A DNA stretch of 64,000 nt, taken from positions 62,001 to 126,000 of the forward strand of contig NZ_JBHRXV010000010.1 in assembly GCF_042648405.1 (NCBI RefSeq). Reading direction: 5' to 3'. The stretch is from Sphingoaurantiacus capsulatus (GTDB taxonomy: Bacteria > Pseudomonadota > Alphaproteobacteria > Sphingomonadales > Sphingomonadaceae). Shown here piece after piece: positions 16,597 through 25,631 of this stretch; position 1 is the first letter of the stretch, and every line of letters begins with the position of its first letter. Both the position numbers and the translations under genes were made by a program. The notes below the pieces were generated by a model, which did not search any database, was not told the origin of the DNA, and worked only from the letters and a program-made list of their open reading frames with translations.

Positions 16597-18227
16597 GCGG
16601 TCGCCAAACCCAGCATTCGAGCGGCAATCTCGCGCTCGCCCATCACGACATGATGGGCACCGTGCCGGCCGAGATAGTCGACCTCCTCGTCCGAATGGGC
16701 GCGGGCGATGATGACGAGCGCCGGATTGATGGCGCGGGCCTTCTCGGCGATCTGGCCGGCCTCGAAACCTTCGGGGATGGCGAGCAGCAGGCGTGAGGCG
16801 TTGGCGAGGCCGGCGCGCTTCAGCACCGCGGCGTCGGCAGCATTGCCGACGATGACCTCCGAGGCGAGGCCGCGCGCGGCTTCGACGATGTCCTTCTGGT
16901 CCTCGATCACCACGAAGCGCTGACCGGCCTTCGCCAGCCCCTCGCCGAGCAGATGGCCGACGCGGCCGTAGCCGATCAGCACGACATGGCAATCGGGGCA
17001 TTCCTCTTCGGGCTCGGCGGCGGCTGCGGCGACGATGGCGTCCGCCGCGGCCTGCTCCAACCTCTTGCGTTCGGCGCGGCGGTTCTCGACGGCGCCGAAG
17101 ATGAAGGGGTGGAGGAGGATCGAGATGATCGCGCCGGCAAGGATCAGGTCACGGCCCTCGGCGGGCAGGACGCCCAAGGTCACGCCGAGGCCGGCGAGGA
17201 TGAAGCTGAACTCGCCGATCTGCGCGAGGCTGGCCGAGACGGTGAAGGCGGTGCCGTCCTTATGGCCGAAGGCGCGGACGATCGCGTAGGCGGCGACCGA
17301 CTTGCCGATGACGATGATGAGGACGGTGGCAAGCAGCGCCCACGGCTGTTCGGTGACCACCGCCGGGTTGAACAACATGCCGACCGACACGAAGAACAGC
17401 ACCGCGAAAGCGTCGCGCAAGGGGAGCGTCTCTTCGGCGGCGCGCTTGCTGAGCCGTGTCTCGCCAAGGATCATGCCGGCGAAGAAGGCACCGAGGGCGA
17501 AGGACACGTCGAACAGGGCGGCGGCCCCGAAGGCAACACCGAGCGCGATGGCGAGGACGGCGAGGCGGAACAGCTCGCGCGAGCCGGTGTGCGCCACCCA
17601 GTGCAGTACCCAGGGGATGACGCGGCGGCCGACGATCAGCATGAAGGCGATGAAGCCGGCGACCTTCAGCGCGGTGAGGCCGAGCGCGAGGCCGACATCG
17701 CCGCCCCGCCCGGCGAGCGCGGGCAGCATGACCAGCGCCAGCACCATCGCCAGATCCTCGACGATCAGCCAGCCGACGGCGATGCGCCCGCGTTCGGTCT
17801 CGATGAGGTTTCGGCTTTCGAGCGCGCGCAGCAGCACCACGGTCGAGGCGACCGAGAGCGCGAGGCCGAAGACGATGCCGCCGGGGATTGACCAGCCGAG
17901 CATCTGCGAGAGGCCGAGGCCGAGAAGGGTGGCGACGCCGATCTGCACCACCGCGCCGGGTACCGCGATATTCTTCACCGCCATCAGGTCGCGCAACGAG
18001 AAATGAAGGCCGACGCCGAACATCAGCAGGATGACGCCGAGTTCGGCCAGTTCGCCTGCCAGCCGCGCATCGACCACATAGCCGGGGGTGAACGGCCCGA
18101 CGAGCACGCCCGCCAGCAGATAGCCGGCCAGCGGCGAGACGCGCAGCCGCTGCGCCAGCGCGCCCATCAGGAAGGCGACGACAAGACCGGCGACGATGGT
18201 GGCGATTAGGGGCGTGTGGTGGGTCAT
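16593..18227 (-). CDS. CPA2-family K+/H+ antiporter with RCK domain (YbaL/KefB-like)
   Basis: 544 residues from ATG 18227, preceded by GAGGACC as Shine-Dalgarno. About 390 residues of transmembrane helices (LAGYLLAGVLVGPFTPG, GVILLMFGVGLHFSLRDL) precede a cytosolic TrkA-N/RCK domain that begins with CPDCHVVLIGYGRVGHLLGE, whose GxGxxG binds a nucleotide. The CPDC pair before the domain is typical of YbaL-type members. It should extrude monovalent cations in exchange for protons under nucleotide control. It lies downstream of the KdpE/KdpD-like genes on the same strand, with a 96-nt gap, which supports a role in potassium homeostasis. Confidence 0.9.
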   Translation of the reverse strand: MTHHTPLIATIVAGLVVAFLMGALAQRLRVSPLAGYLLAGVLVGPFTPGYVVDARLAGELAELGVILLMFGVGLHFSLRDLMAVKNIAVPGAVVQIGVATLLGLGLSQMLGWSIPGGIVFGLALSVASTVVLLRALESRNLIETERGRIAVGWLIVEDLAMVLALVMLPALAGRGGDVGLALGLTALKVAGFIAFMLIVGRRVIPWVLHWVAHTGSRELFRLAVLAIALGVAFGAAALFDVSFALGAFFAGMILGETRLSKRAAEETLPLRDAFAVLFFVSVGMLFNPAVVTEQPWALLATVLIIVIGKSVAAYAIVRAFGHKDGTAFTVSASLAQIGEFSFILAGLGVTLGVLPAEGRDLILAGAIISILLHPFIFGAVENRRAERKRLEQAAADAIVAAAAAEPEEECPDCHVVLIGYGRVGHLLGEGLAKAGQRFVVIEDQKDIVEAARGLASEVIVGNAADAAVLKRAGLANASRLLLAIPEGFEAGQIAEKARAINPALVIIARAHSDEEVDYLGRHGAHHVVMGEREIAARMLGLATA

Positions 18228-18323
18228 GGTCCTCGCGCGTGGGGCAGTCGCCCGCGCGGAAGGGCCGCGAGGCCGCACCTGCTGGATAGCAGCCGGTGCT
18301 GCCAGGGCGTTACTATAGGTTTT

Positions 18324-19028
18324 TTATGAGCTTTCGCCGCGAAGGTCGTCGGCGAGGCGGTAGCCGACCCCCGCCTCGGTGAGGATCAGCCGCGGCTCGG
18401 CGGGGTCTTCCTCGAGCTTCTGGCGCAGCAAGCCCATGTAGACGCGCAGATATTGCGTGTCGGCGGCGCCGTCGCCCCAGCCGGCGGCGAGCAGGCGCCT
18501 ATGGGTGACGACCTGCCCGGCGCTTTCGGCGAGCGTGGTCAGCAGCGCATATTCCTTCGGCGACAGTTTCACGATGTCGCCTGACAGGGTGACGCGCCGC
18601 GCGGGCATGTTGATGGCGAGCGGGCCGGCGCGGAATTCCGCCGGCTTGCGCTGAACGCTGTCGCGGCGGCGAAGCGCGGCGCGGACGCGCGCCATCAGCT
18701 CACCGATCTCGAACGGCTTGTTGACATAGTCGTCGGCGCCCTCGTCGAGCGCGGCGATCTTCTCGCCCTCCTGGTGGCGGGCCGAGACGACGATGATCGG
18801 TACGTCGCTGTGCGTGCGGATGCGGCTGATCACCTGCTTGCCGTCGATGTCGGGCAGGCCGAGGTCGAGCAGCACCACCTCCGGCCCGCCGGCGGCGACC
18901 GTCGCCACCGCGCCGGCGCCGTCGACCGCGACGGTGACGGCATAGCCCTCCGCCTCCAACACCGGCTTCAGCACGCCGACCAGCGACGGCTCATCGTCGA
19001 CAACGAGGATGGTGGCGCGATCGGTCAT
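18324..19028 (-). CDS. KdpE-like OmpR-family response regulator
   Basis: 234 residues: receiver domain with phosphoacceptor Asp55 (VVLLDLGLPD) and switch residues (PIIVVSAR, Lys in YVNKPFE), then a winged-helix DNA-binding domain ending VGYRLAD. The sequence style (QVISRIRTHSDVPIIVVSAR, VVTHRRLLAAGWG) is KdpE-like. It is translationally coupled to the kinase upstream (ATGA overlap). No kdpFABC potassium ATPase genes are in the window; the nearest ion-transport gene is the CPA2 antiporter just downstream, a plausible target. Confidence 0.87.
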   Translation of the reverse strand: MTDRATILVVDDEPSLVGVLKPVLEAEGYAVTVAVDGAGAVATVAAGGPEVVLLDLGLPDIDGKQVISRIRTHSDVPIIVVSARHQEGEKIAALDEGADDYVNKPFEIGELMARVRAALRRRDSVQRKPAEFRAGPLAINMPARRVTLSGDIVKLSPKEYALLTTLAESAGQVVTHRRLLAAGWGDGAADTQYLRVYMGLLRQKLEEDPAEPRLILTEAGVGYRLADDLRGESS

Positions 19029-20533
19029 GGGGCGCTGTCTCCTGAAGCGGCGATAGGCAGGCGGATGGCGATGCGGGTGCCGCGGCCGTCGAGGCCGGGC
19101 GTCTCCGCCCAGATGCGGCCGTCGAACGCCTCGACGAAGCCCTTGGCGATAGCGAGGCCGAGGCCGCTGCCCTTCGGCGCTGCCTCGTAGCGGGCGACGC
19201 GCTGGAAGCGCTCGAACACGCGCTGCAGGTCGGTTTCGGGAATGCCGAAGCCGGCGTCGCAGACGTCGATCGCGGCCTCGCCGACCTCAACGCGGACGAC
19301 GACGACGATGCGCGCACCGTCGTCGCTGTAGGCGATCGAGTTGGAGAGGAGGTTGACCAGCGCCAGCTCGAACAGCGCGGCGTCGGCGCGGACCAGCAGC
19401 GGCCCGTCGGGAAACTGCCGTTCGAGCTTTCGGCCGCCGAGCTTGCCGCGCATGCGCTGGAGCACGGTGCCGACCAGTTCGACCACGTCGATGACCTCGC
19501 CGGCGGGGCGCAGGCCGGCCTGCAGCTTGCTCATTTCGAGAAGGTTGGCGGTGTAGCGGTTGAGGCGTTCGCCCTCGTCGATGATGCTGCGGAGCAACTG
19601 CTCGCGGGCGTTCGCGTCGAGGCGGTCGCCATAGTCGCGCAGCGAAGTCGCCGAGGCGCTGATCGCGGCGATCGGCGTGCGGAAATCATGGCTGACCGAG
19701 GAGAGGAGGGCGGTTTTCAACTCCTCCGACCGCGCCAGCGCCGAGGCCTCCGAGATGCGCGATGACAGCTCGGCGCGTTCGAGCGCGAGCGCCAGCATTC
19801 CGCCGAGTGCGGAGAGGAAGCCGATATCGACGGTATCGGTCGCATGCTCGCCGGCGGCGACGAGGACGCCGATCGGGCCGCGCGCGGCGGAGAGGGGAAT
19901 GGCGACGGCATTTTCCTGCTGCGTCGGCATGTTCGCGGTCCACACGAGCTGTGCGATGGCGGCGACATCCGGCCCGGCATCGTTGCCGAGCGCCACCAGC
20001 CGGCCGCCCTCCTGAAGGAAGGCGTGCAGCGCGAGGCCGAGGCGGGCGGGGGCGCTGGCGGCGAGGGTGGCCAGCACTTCCTCGCGGCGGACGGCGGCCT
20101 GCAGCAGCTGGCCGGTTTCCAGCAGGCTGGCGAGCTGGAGGTTGGCGCGCTGCGCCGCCTTGGCGCGGTCCTGCAGCCGCCCCGCGAGGACGCCGGCGAT
20201 CAGCGCGACGAAGTTGAAGGCGACGAACGGCGCCGCATCGGTGGTGGTGGTGAAGCGGAAGGTCAGGAAGGGTTCGGTCAGGAAGAAATTGTAGATGAGG
20301 AAGGCGACGAAGGCGGCGATCAGCGCGGCGGCAAGGCCGTGAAGCGCACCGACCAGCATGACGCCGAGCACGAACAGCAAGGCGGCGGAGACGAGGCCGA
20401 TGAACGGTTCGCTCCAGACCGCGAGGCTCGACGACACCGCCACGATGAACACGCTCGACGCCGCCTCGCGCCAGGTCAGGTGCAGGCGGAGATCGCGGAA
20501 CGTCGATCGGCCGAGGTCGCGGTAGCTGCTCAC
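19025..20533 (-). CDS. short KdpD-like sensor histidine kinase
   Basis: 502 residues from a GTG start. Only the C-terminal part of KdpD is present: four membrane helices of DUF4118 (about 25-118), a GAF-like domain (about 140-255), the H-box with His282 (SSVSHDFRTPIAA) and the HATPase domain (NLLSNSIAYSD, DAGFGIP, GSGLGLAIAKG). The N-terminal KdpD/universal-stress sensor domains of the usual ~900-residue protein are absent, so nucleotide or turgor sensing through them cannot occur. Upstream sequence gives no in-frame extension. It acts with the coupled KdpE-like regulator. Confidence 0.87.
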   Translation of the reverse strand: MSSYRDLGRSTFRDLRLHLTWREAASSVFIVAVSSSLAVWSEPFIGLVSAALLFVLGVMLVGALHGLAAALIAAFVAFLIYNFFLTEPFLTFRFTTTTDAAPFVAFNFVALIAGVLAGRLQDRAKAAQRANLQLASLLETGQLLQAAVRREEVLATLAASAPARLGLALHAFLQEGGRLVALGNDAGPDVAAIAQLVWTANMPTQQENAVAIPLSAARGPIGVLVAAGEHATDTVDIGFLSALGGMLALALERAELSSRISEASALARSEELKTALLSSVSHDFRTPIAAISASATSLRDYGDRLDANAREQLLRSIIDEGERLNRYTANLLEMSKLQAGLRPAGEVIDVVELVGTVLQRMRGKLGGRKLERQFPDGPLLVRADAALFELALVNLLSNSIAYSDDGARIVVVVRVEVGEAAIDVCDAGFGIPETDLQRVFERFQRVARYEAAPKGSGLGLAIAKGFVEAFDGRIWAETPGLDGRGTRIAIRLPIAASGDSAP

Positions 20534-20567
20534 GGTGCCACTATAACGGGTTGAACCGGAAAAGGGT

Positions 20568-20608
20568 GGCCGCGGCGGCTAGCTCAGGGGGAGATGACCG
20601 CCGCGGCC
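20568..20608. other. strong GC-rich hairpin in the kdpD-pal intergenic region
   Basis: Perfect 11-bp inverted repeat GGCCGCGGCGG (20568-20578) and CCGCCGCGGCC (20598-20608) with a 19-nt loop containing CTAGCTCAGGGGGAGATGA. No T-run follows on either strand, so it is not a typical terminator. It is about 35 nt upstream of the kdpD-like start and 190 nt upstream of pal. It could be a 5' leader structure or part of an unannotated RNA. Confidence 0.45.
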
Positions 20609-20732
20609 GAGTACGAGCGCAGGTTCAGGGTGATCTCGCCCTAACTCCGAGGGGTTGGGCAGGACGATTTCGGTCAACGCTCGCAAATAAAGCTAGGGCG
20701 GCACCCCTTAAGGAAACAATGCATATAAATTC

Positions 20733-20738
20733 TATAAT
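20733..20738 (+). promoter_or_regulatory. candidate -10 element for pal
   Basis: A perfect TATAAT lies in an AT-rich stretch (ATATAAATTCTATAATAACG) 63 nt upstream of the pal ATG. No good TTGACA-like -35 is seen at 16-18 nt, so the promoter is only partly supported. Confidence 0.4.
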
Positions 20739-20801
20739 AACGCTGTGCCGTGCCCCGACTTATGCCTGACGGCGGATCGCAAGGATTAAAGGGGCGACAA
20801 T

Positions 20802-21332
20802 ATGCGACTGATTACGATGACCGCCATCGCGGCGCTGGCGCTGACCACCGCTGCTTGCACCAAGAACAAGAAGGCCGAGGATATGCCGCCGCCGGTCGAT
20901 GCGCCGGCGACCTCGTCGGCCGCACCGGCCGACACCAGCGTCGCGACCAGCGACGTCACCCCGGGCAGCCAGGCCGACCTCGTGGCCAGCGCCGGCAGCG
21001 ACCGCGTGCTGTTCGAATATGATTCGTTCGAGCTGACCGGCGAAGCGCGCGGCATCCTGACGCGCCAGGCCGAGTGGCTGCAGAAATATCCATCGGTCGC
21101 CTTCACCGTCGAAGGCCATGCCGACGAGCGCGGCACGCGTGAGTACAACCTCGCGCTCGGCGACCGCCGCGCCAATGCGACGAAGAACTTCCTCGCCGCA
21201 CAGGGCGTGGCGGCCACCCGCCTGCGCACCATCTCCTACGGCAAGGAACGGCCGGAGGTTCAGGGATCGGACGAGTCGGGCTATGCGCAGAACCGGCGCG
21301 CCGTCTCGGTCGTGTCCGGCGCGGCGAGCTGA
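20802..21332 (+). CDS. pal: peptidoglycan-associated lipoprotein Pal
   Basis: 176 residues. Lipoprotein signal MRLITMTAIAALALTTAACT (lipobox TAAC), a Pro/Ala-rich linker, then an OmpA-like peptidoglycan-binding domain (VLFEYDSFELTGEARGIL, EGHADERGTREYNLALGDRR, SYGKERP) that closely fits Pal. It anchors the outer membrane to peptidoglycan as part of the Tol-Pal division machinery. tolQRAB is not upstream here, which is unusual because pal commonly follows tolB. The Shine-Dalgarno is AAAGGGG. The next gene, a small membrane protein, starts 22 nt downstream. Confidence 0.88.
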   Translation: MRLITMTAIAALALTTAACTKNKKAEDMPPPVDAPATSSAAPADTSVATSDVTPGSQADLVASAGSDRVLFEYDSFELTGEARGILTRQAEWLQKYPSVAFTVEGHADERGTREYNLALGDRRANATKNFLAAQGVAATRLRTISYGKERPEVQGSDESGYAQNRRAVSVVSGAAS

Positions 21333-21354
21333 GGCGCGCCGGCGGAAAACGACC

Positions 21355-21606
21355 ATGCCCGACGACGAATTGCGCGCGTTGCTGGCCCGGTATCCGGACC
21401 TCGACGCGCGCGATCGTCGCCGGTTGCGCAAGCTCTACCAGGAGGCGAGCGCGACCGAGATCATGGCGATCCTGCTGCATCCCGACCTGGGGCCGAAGGC
21501 ACGTCGCGTCGAGCGGCCGAGCGACTTCACCTGGGACGTGTGGCTGGCGCTGACCGCCGCCGCCGCCGCGCTGCTGATCGCGCTCTACCTGCTGATGCAG
21601 TCCTAG
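21355..21606 (+). CDS. small single-pass membrane protein, 83 aa
   Basis: MPDDELRALLARYPDLDARD opens a charged soluble N-terminal part, with RRRLRKLYQEAS and an ATEIMAILLHPDLGPKA segment. A C-terminal transmembrane helix (WLALTAAAAALLIALYLLMQ) ends the protein, giving a tail-anchored topology. No family recognised. It starts 22 nt after pal and is probably co-transcribed. Codon use matches its neighbours, which argues for a real gene. An overlapping 162-residue frame from 21118 is rejected because it lies inside pal in another frame for most of its upstream half. Confidence 0.65.
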   Translation: MPDDELRALLARYPDLDARDRRRLRKLYQEASATEIMAILLHPDLGPKARRVERPSDFTWDVWLALTAAAAALLIALYLLMQS

Positions 21607-21677
21607 AAGCACTCCCGGCTTTCGCACCGTCCGTAGCTTGGCTACACCGGGCGGCATAAGAATCCGGGAGGATAAAC

Positions 21678-23792
21678 TTGCGCAATTTTGCCCTGCTCGC
21701 CGCCGGCGCGCTGTCGCTGGCGGCCGTCGCCACCGTCGCTCAAGGTGTCGAAGACCCCTACATCTGGCTGGAAGAGATTGAGGGCACCCGCGCGCTCGAT
21801 CAAGTGAAGGCCTGGAACAAGTCGACCGAGGAGCTGCTCGCGCAGGACCCGAAGCTGGCGAGCTATCAAAGCCGCGCACGCGCCATCCTCGATGACGAGC
21901 AGCAGATCGCGACGCCCGACCGGATCATGGGCGACCTCGTCGCCAATCTGTGGCGTGACGCGAAGAACCCGCGCGGCATCTGGCGCGTGTCGCCGCTTGC
22001 CGCCTATCGCGCCGGCAAGCCGGCCTGGCGGACGATCATCGACGTCGACGCGCTGGGGAAGAGCGAGAAGCAGAGCTGGGTGTGGCACGGCGCCGACTGC
22101 CTTGCGCCCGCCTACACGCGCTGCCTCGTCTCGCTGAGCCCCGGCGGCACCGACGCCGATGTGGTGCGTGAGTTCGATCTGTCGAGCGGCAAGTTCGTCG
22201 ACGGCGGCTTCGTCGTGCCGGAATCGAAGAACACCGCCGCCTGGGTCGATGCCGACACCTTGTTGCTGGTCGGCGACTTCGGCCCCGACTCGCTGACCGC
22301 GTCGGGCTATGGCCGCATCGCGAAGCTGTGGAAACGCGGCACGCCGCTGAGCGCGGCGACGACGGTGCTTGAGGGCACCAAGACCGATGTGTCGGTGTCG
22401 CCCTTCGCCCGGCAGGACGGCGACCGGCGCTGGACCTTCCTGACGCGCGGCAAGACCTTCTGGACGTCGGACGTGTCGCTGCTGACCAAGGACGGCAAGG
22501 TGGTGAAGACGCCGCTGCCCGAGGATGCGAGCTTCGAGGACATCATCGATGGCCGGCTGATCGCCAAGCTGCAGAGCCCGCTGACCGTCGGTGGCACCAC
22601 GCTGCCCGAGGGCGCGATCGTCGCTTATGGCCTCGCCGATATCGAGGCGGGCCGCAGCGTGGCGCCCGAGCTGGTGATGGCGCCGACCAAGACGCAGGCG
22701 ATCGAGGAGGTTGCGGCGTCGGAGAATATCCTGTGGGTGAAGGCGCTCGACGACGTGTCGGGCAAGCTGTTCGCGCTGCGCCGCAGCGATGACGGCCGCT
22801 GGACGCAGGCGGCGACCGCGCTGCCCGACAACAGCACCGTCCGCCTGCTGGAAACGGCGGGCAAGTCGGACACCGCCTTCGCCATCGTCGAGGGCATGCT
22901 GACCCCGCCAACGCTCTATGCGGTGACGGCGTCGGGCACGCCGGCGAAGGTCCAGTCGCTGCCTGCCAAGTTCGACGCCGCGACGATGACCGTCGAGCAG
23001 AAGTTCGCGACCTCGAAGGACGGCACCCGCATCCCCTATTTCCTCGTCCGCAAAAAGGGCGTGAGTGGCGCGGTGCCGTCGCTGATCCACGCTTACGGCG
23101 GCTTCCGCGCCGCGCAGACGCCGGGCTATCTGACGGGGCAGCCGTATCGCGCCGGGCCGCTCGGCATGTTCTGGGTGGAGGAGGGCAATGCCTATGTCCT
23201 CGCCAACATCCGCGGCGGTGGCGAGTACGGCCCCGAGTGGCACAAGTCGGTGCTGCGCGAGAACCGGCAGAAGAGCTTCGACGACTTGCATGCGGTCGCC
23301 GAGGATCTGATCCGCACCGGCGTGTCGGCCAAGGGCAAGATCGGCATCTCCGGCCGGTCGAACGGCGGCGTGCTGGTGGGGGCGGCGCTGACGCAGCGGC
23401 CCGACCTTTATTCGGCGGTGATCTCGGGATCGCCGCTGCACGACATGAAGCGCTATTCGAAGCTGCTCGCCGGCGCCTCGTGGGTCGGCGAATATGGTGA
23501 CCCGGACGTGGCGGGCGACTGGGCGTTCATGTCGAAATATTCGCCGTACCAGCAGTTGAAGCCGGGCGTGAAATATCCGGCGGTGTTCTTTTACAGCTCG
23601 ACCAAGGACGACCGCGTCCATCCCGGCCATGCCCGCAAGATGGCGGCGCGGCTGAACGAATATGGCAACCGATTCTATTTCCACGAATATCTGGAGGGCG
23701 GCCATTCGGTGGGCGCCGACCATGCCGAGGACGCGCACCGCGCCGCGCTGCTGATGGCCTATCTGAAGCGCGAACTGGGAGGAAAGAAATGA
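21678..23792 (+). CDS. secreted prolyl oligopeptidase family (S9A-like) peptidase
   Basis: 704 residues from a TTG start with a good Shine-Dalgarno (GGGAGGAT). A signal peptide (MRNFALLAAGALSLAAVATV) precedes the prolyl-oligopeptidase opening EDPYIWLEEIEG, a seven-blade propeller and an alpha/beta-hydrolase domain. The triad is complete: Ser561 (GISGRSNGGVLVG), Asp in TKDDRVHPGHA (near 644-645) and His676 (GGHSVGADHA). It should cleave proline-containing or other small peptides in the periplasm. Its TGA overlaps the ATG of the DUF885 gene. Confidence 0.92.
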   Translation: MRNFALLAAGALSLAAVATVAQGVEDPYIWLEEIEGTRALDQVKAWNKSTEELLAQDPKLASYQSRARAILDDEQQIATPDRIMGDLVANLWRDAKNPRGIWRVSPLAAYRAGKPAWRTIIDVDALGKSEKQSWVWHGADCLAPAYTRCLVSLSPGGTDADVVREFDLSSGKFVDGGFVVPESKNTAAWVDADTLLLVGDFGPDSLTASGYGRIAKLWKRGTPLSAATTVLEGTKTDVSVSPFARQDGDRRWTFLTRGKTFWTSDVSLLTKDGKVVKTPLPEDASFEDIIDGRLIAKLQSPLTVGGTTLPEGAIVAYGLADIEAGRSVAPELVMAPTKTQAIEEVAASENILWVKALDDVSGKLFALRRSDDGRWTQAATALPDNSTVRLLETAGKSDTAFAIVEGMLTPPTLYAVTASGTPAKVQSLPAKFDAATMTVEQKFATSKDGTRIPYFLVRKKGVSGAVPSLIHAYGGFRAAQTPGYLTGQPYRAGPLGMFWVEEGNAYVLANIRGGGEYGPEWHKSVLRENRQKSFDDLHAVAEDLIRTGVSAKGKIGISGRSNGGVLVGAALTQRPDLYSAVISGSPLHDMKRYSKLLAGASWVGEYGDPDVAGDWAFMSKYSPYQQLKPGVKYPAVFFYSSTKDDRVHPGHARKMAARLNEYGNRFYFHEYLEGGHSVGADHAEDAHRAALLMAYLKRELGGKK

Positions 23793-25624
23793 TCCGCCGC
23801 CTGCTGACCGGCACCGCTGCCGCCGCGCTCGTCTTCACTGCCGTTCCCGGTGCCGTCGCGCAGCCGGCAACGGCCACGGCATCCGCCACGGCCACGGCCA
23901 CGGCGGCGGTCGCGCCGTCCGACGCGCTGAAGCTGCTGTTCGCGCAGAGCGACGAGGCCAACCTCAAGCGCAACCCGCTGTCGGCGCTGTACCGCGGCGA
24001 CATGCGCTACGCCGACCGGCTCGGCGACTTCATCAGCGACGAATATTTCGCGGCCGAGCGCGCGGCCGCCGAGGCCGATCTCGCGGCGCTCGCCCGCATC
24101 GACCGCGCGACGCTCTCGCCAGACGAGCAGGTGTCCTACGACAGCTTCAAGTGGCAGCGGACGATCGACCTGCGCGGGCTGCAGCCCGATCTGCTGGCGC
24201 TGACCGCGGTGCGGCCGGTCGATCATATGAACGGCTTCCACACCTTCTTCGCGCAGATCAGCTCGGGCACCAGCGTCGCGCCGTACAAGACGGTGACCGA
24301 CTATGAGAACGGCCTGAAACGCGTCGCCGATTTCGTGAAGTTCAGCGATGCCTCGATCGTGCGGATGCGCGCCGGCATGGCCTCGGGCGTGGTGCAGCCG
24401 AAGCTGGTGATGGAGAATGTCCTCCAGCAGCTCGACATGATGCTCGCCGAAGGGGTCGAGGGCAGCGCCTTTTATCGCCCGGTCGCCAACTTCCCGGCGG
24501 ATATCTCGGCGACCGACCAGGCGCGGCTGAAGACCGCCTACGCTAACTCGATCCGCACGCAGATCGTACCGGCGCTGACCCGCCTGCGCGATTTCATCCG
24601 CACCGACTATCTGCCGAAGACCCGCGACAGCGTCGGCCTGCGCGAGATGAAGGGCGGGCCGGAGCTCTATCGCTATCTCGTCGAGCAGCAGACCACGACG
24701 ACGATGACGCCCGAGGAAATCCACAACATCGGCCTCAAACAGGTCGAGCAATTCCACGCCGAGATGGAGAAGGTGAAGGCGCAGGTCGGCTTCAAGGGCA
24801 CGCTGAAGGAGTTCTTCGATCACATCCGCACCGACCCGAAGTTCAAGCCGGAGTCGCGCGAGTGGCTGCAGCAGGAATATGTGCGGATCGGCAAGCGCGT
24901 CGACGCGCAGGTCGGCAAGCTGTTCTCGACCCTGCCCAAGTCGCCGCTCGATATCCGGCCGGTGCCGGCGCTGACCGAGAAGGGCGCGGCGCGCGGTTCC
25001 TACAATCCGGGTACGCCCGACGGGACGCGGCCGGGCGTTTTCTACTTCAACGCCTATGACCTGCCGTCGCGCACCACGCCGTCGATGGTCACGCTGTACC
25101 TGCACGAAGGCGCGCCGGGGCATCACTTCCAGATCAGCATCGCGCAGGAGAATGCGAACCTGCCGAACTTCCAGCGCTTCGGCGGCAACAATGCCTATGT
25201 CGAGGGCTGGGGGCTCTATTCGGAGACGCTCGGGAAGGAACTGGGCGTTCTCGAGGATCCGTATCAATATTTCGGCTTCCTCGATTCGCAGCTGTTCCGC
25301 GCGATCCGGCTGGTCGTCGACACCGGCATCCACACCAAGGGGTGGGGCCGCGATCAGTCGATCCAGTACATCCTCGACAACAGCTCGCGCGGCCGCGCCA
25401 ACGCCACCGCCGAGACCGAGCGCTACATCGCCAATCCGGGGCAGGCGCTCGGCTACATGATCGGCAATCTGAAGATCACCGAGCTGCGCCGGCGCGCGGA
25501 AAAGGCGCTGGGGCCGAAGTTCGACCCGCGCGAGTTCCATGCGCAGGTGCTGATGACCGGCGCGCTGCCGCTGTCGGTGCTGGAGGCGAAGATCGACCGC
25601 TGGATCGCGGCGAAGAAGGGCTGA
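23789..25624 (+). CDS. secreted DUF885 family protein
   Basis: 611 residues. The signal peptide (MIRRLLTGTAAAALVFTAVPGAVA) is followed by a short Ala-Thr repeat linker (ATATASATATATAAV) and the large helical DUF885 domain. The motif HEGAPGHH at 439-446, with YVEGWGLY downstream, resembles a zinc-metallopeptidase active site, and DUF885 is often placed near M32-type carboxypeptidases. Peptidase activity is therefore likely but unproven. It is translationally coupled to the S9 peptidase. The Shine-Dalgarno GGGAGGAAAG is inside the upstream gene. Repeat copy 4 begins just after its stop. Confidence 0.88.
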   Translation: MIRRLLTGTAAAALVFTAVPGAVAQPATATASATATATAAVAPSDALKLLFAQSDEANLKRNPLSALYRGDMRYADRLGDFISDEYFAAERAAAEADLAALARIDRATLSPDEQVSYDSFKWQRTIDLRGLQPDLLALTAVRPVDHMNGFHTFFAQISSGTSVAPYKTVTDYENGLKRVADFVKFSDASIVRMRAGMASGVVQPKLVMENVLQQLDMMLAEGVEGSAFYRPVANFPADISATDQARLKTAYANSIRTQIVPALTRLRDFIRTDYLPKTRDSVGLREMKGGPELYRYLVEQQTTTTMTPEEIHNIGLKQVEQFHAEMEKVKAQVGFKGTLKEFFDHIRTDPKFKPESREWLQQEYVRIGKRVDAQVGKLFSTLPKSPLDIRPVPALTEKGAARGSYNPGTPDGTRPGVFYFNAYDLPSRTTPSMVTLYLHEGAPGHHFQISIAQENANLPNFQRFGGNNAYVEGWGLYSETLGKELGVLEDPYQYFGFLDSQLFRAIRLVVDTGIHTKGWGRDQSIQYILDNSSRGRANATAETERYIANPGQALGYMIGNLKITELRRRAEKALGPKFDPREFHAQVLMTGALPLSVLEAKIDRWIAAKKG

Positions 25625-25631
25625 ACCGAAC

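Noticed and set aside
20560..20645. Possible tRNA gene (CTAGCTCAGGGGGAGA resembles a D-arm)
   Set aside because: No acceptor stem, no T-arm GGTTCGAATCC and no anticodon stem could be fitted; the inverted repeat pairs the wrong regions.
21118..21606. 162-codon plus-strand frame reading through the pal end into the 83-aa gene
   Set aside because: The first 79 codons are pal read in another frame; the real start is ATG 21355 after the pal stop.
21642..25540. Long minus-strand frames antisense to the S9 peptidase and DUF885 genes
   Set aside because: Arg/His/Leu-rich antisense shadows; the plus-strand products have signal peptides and active sites.
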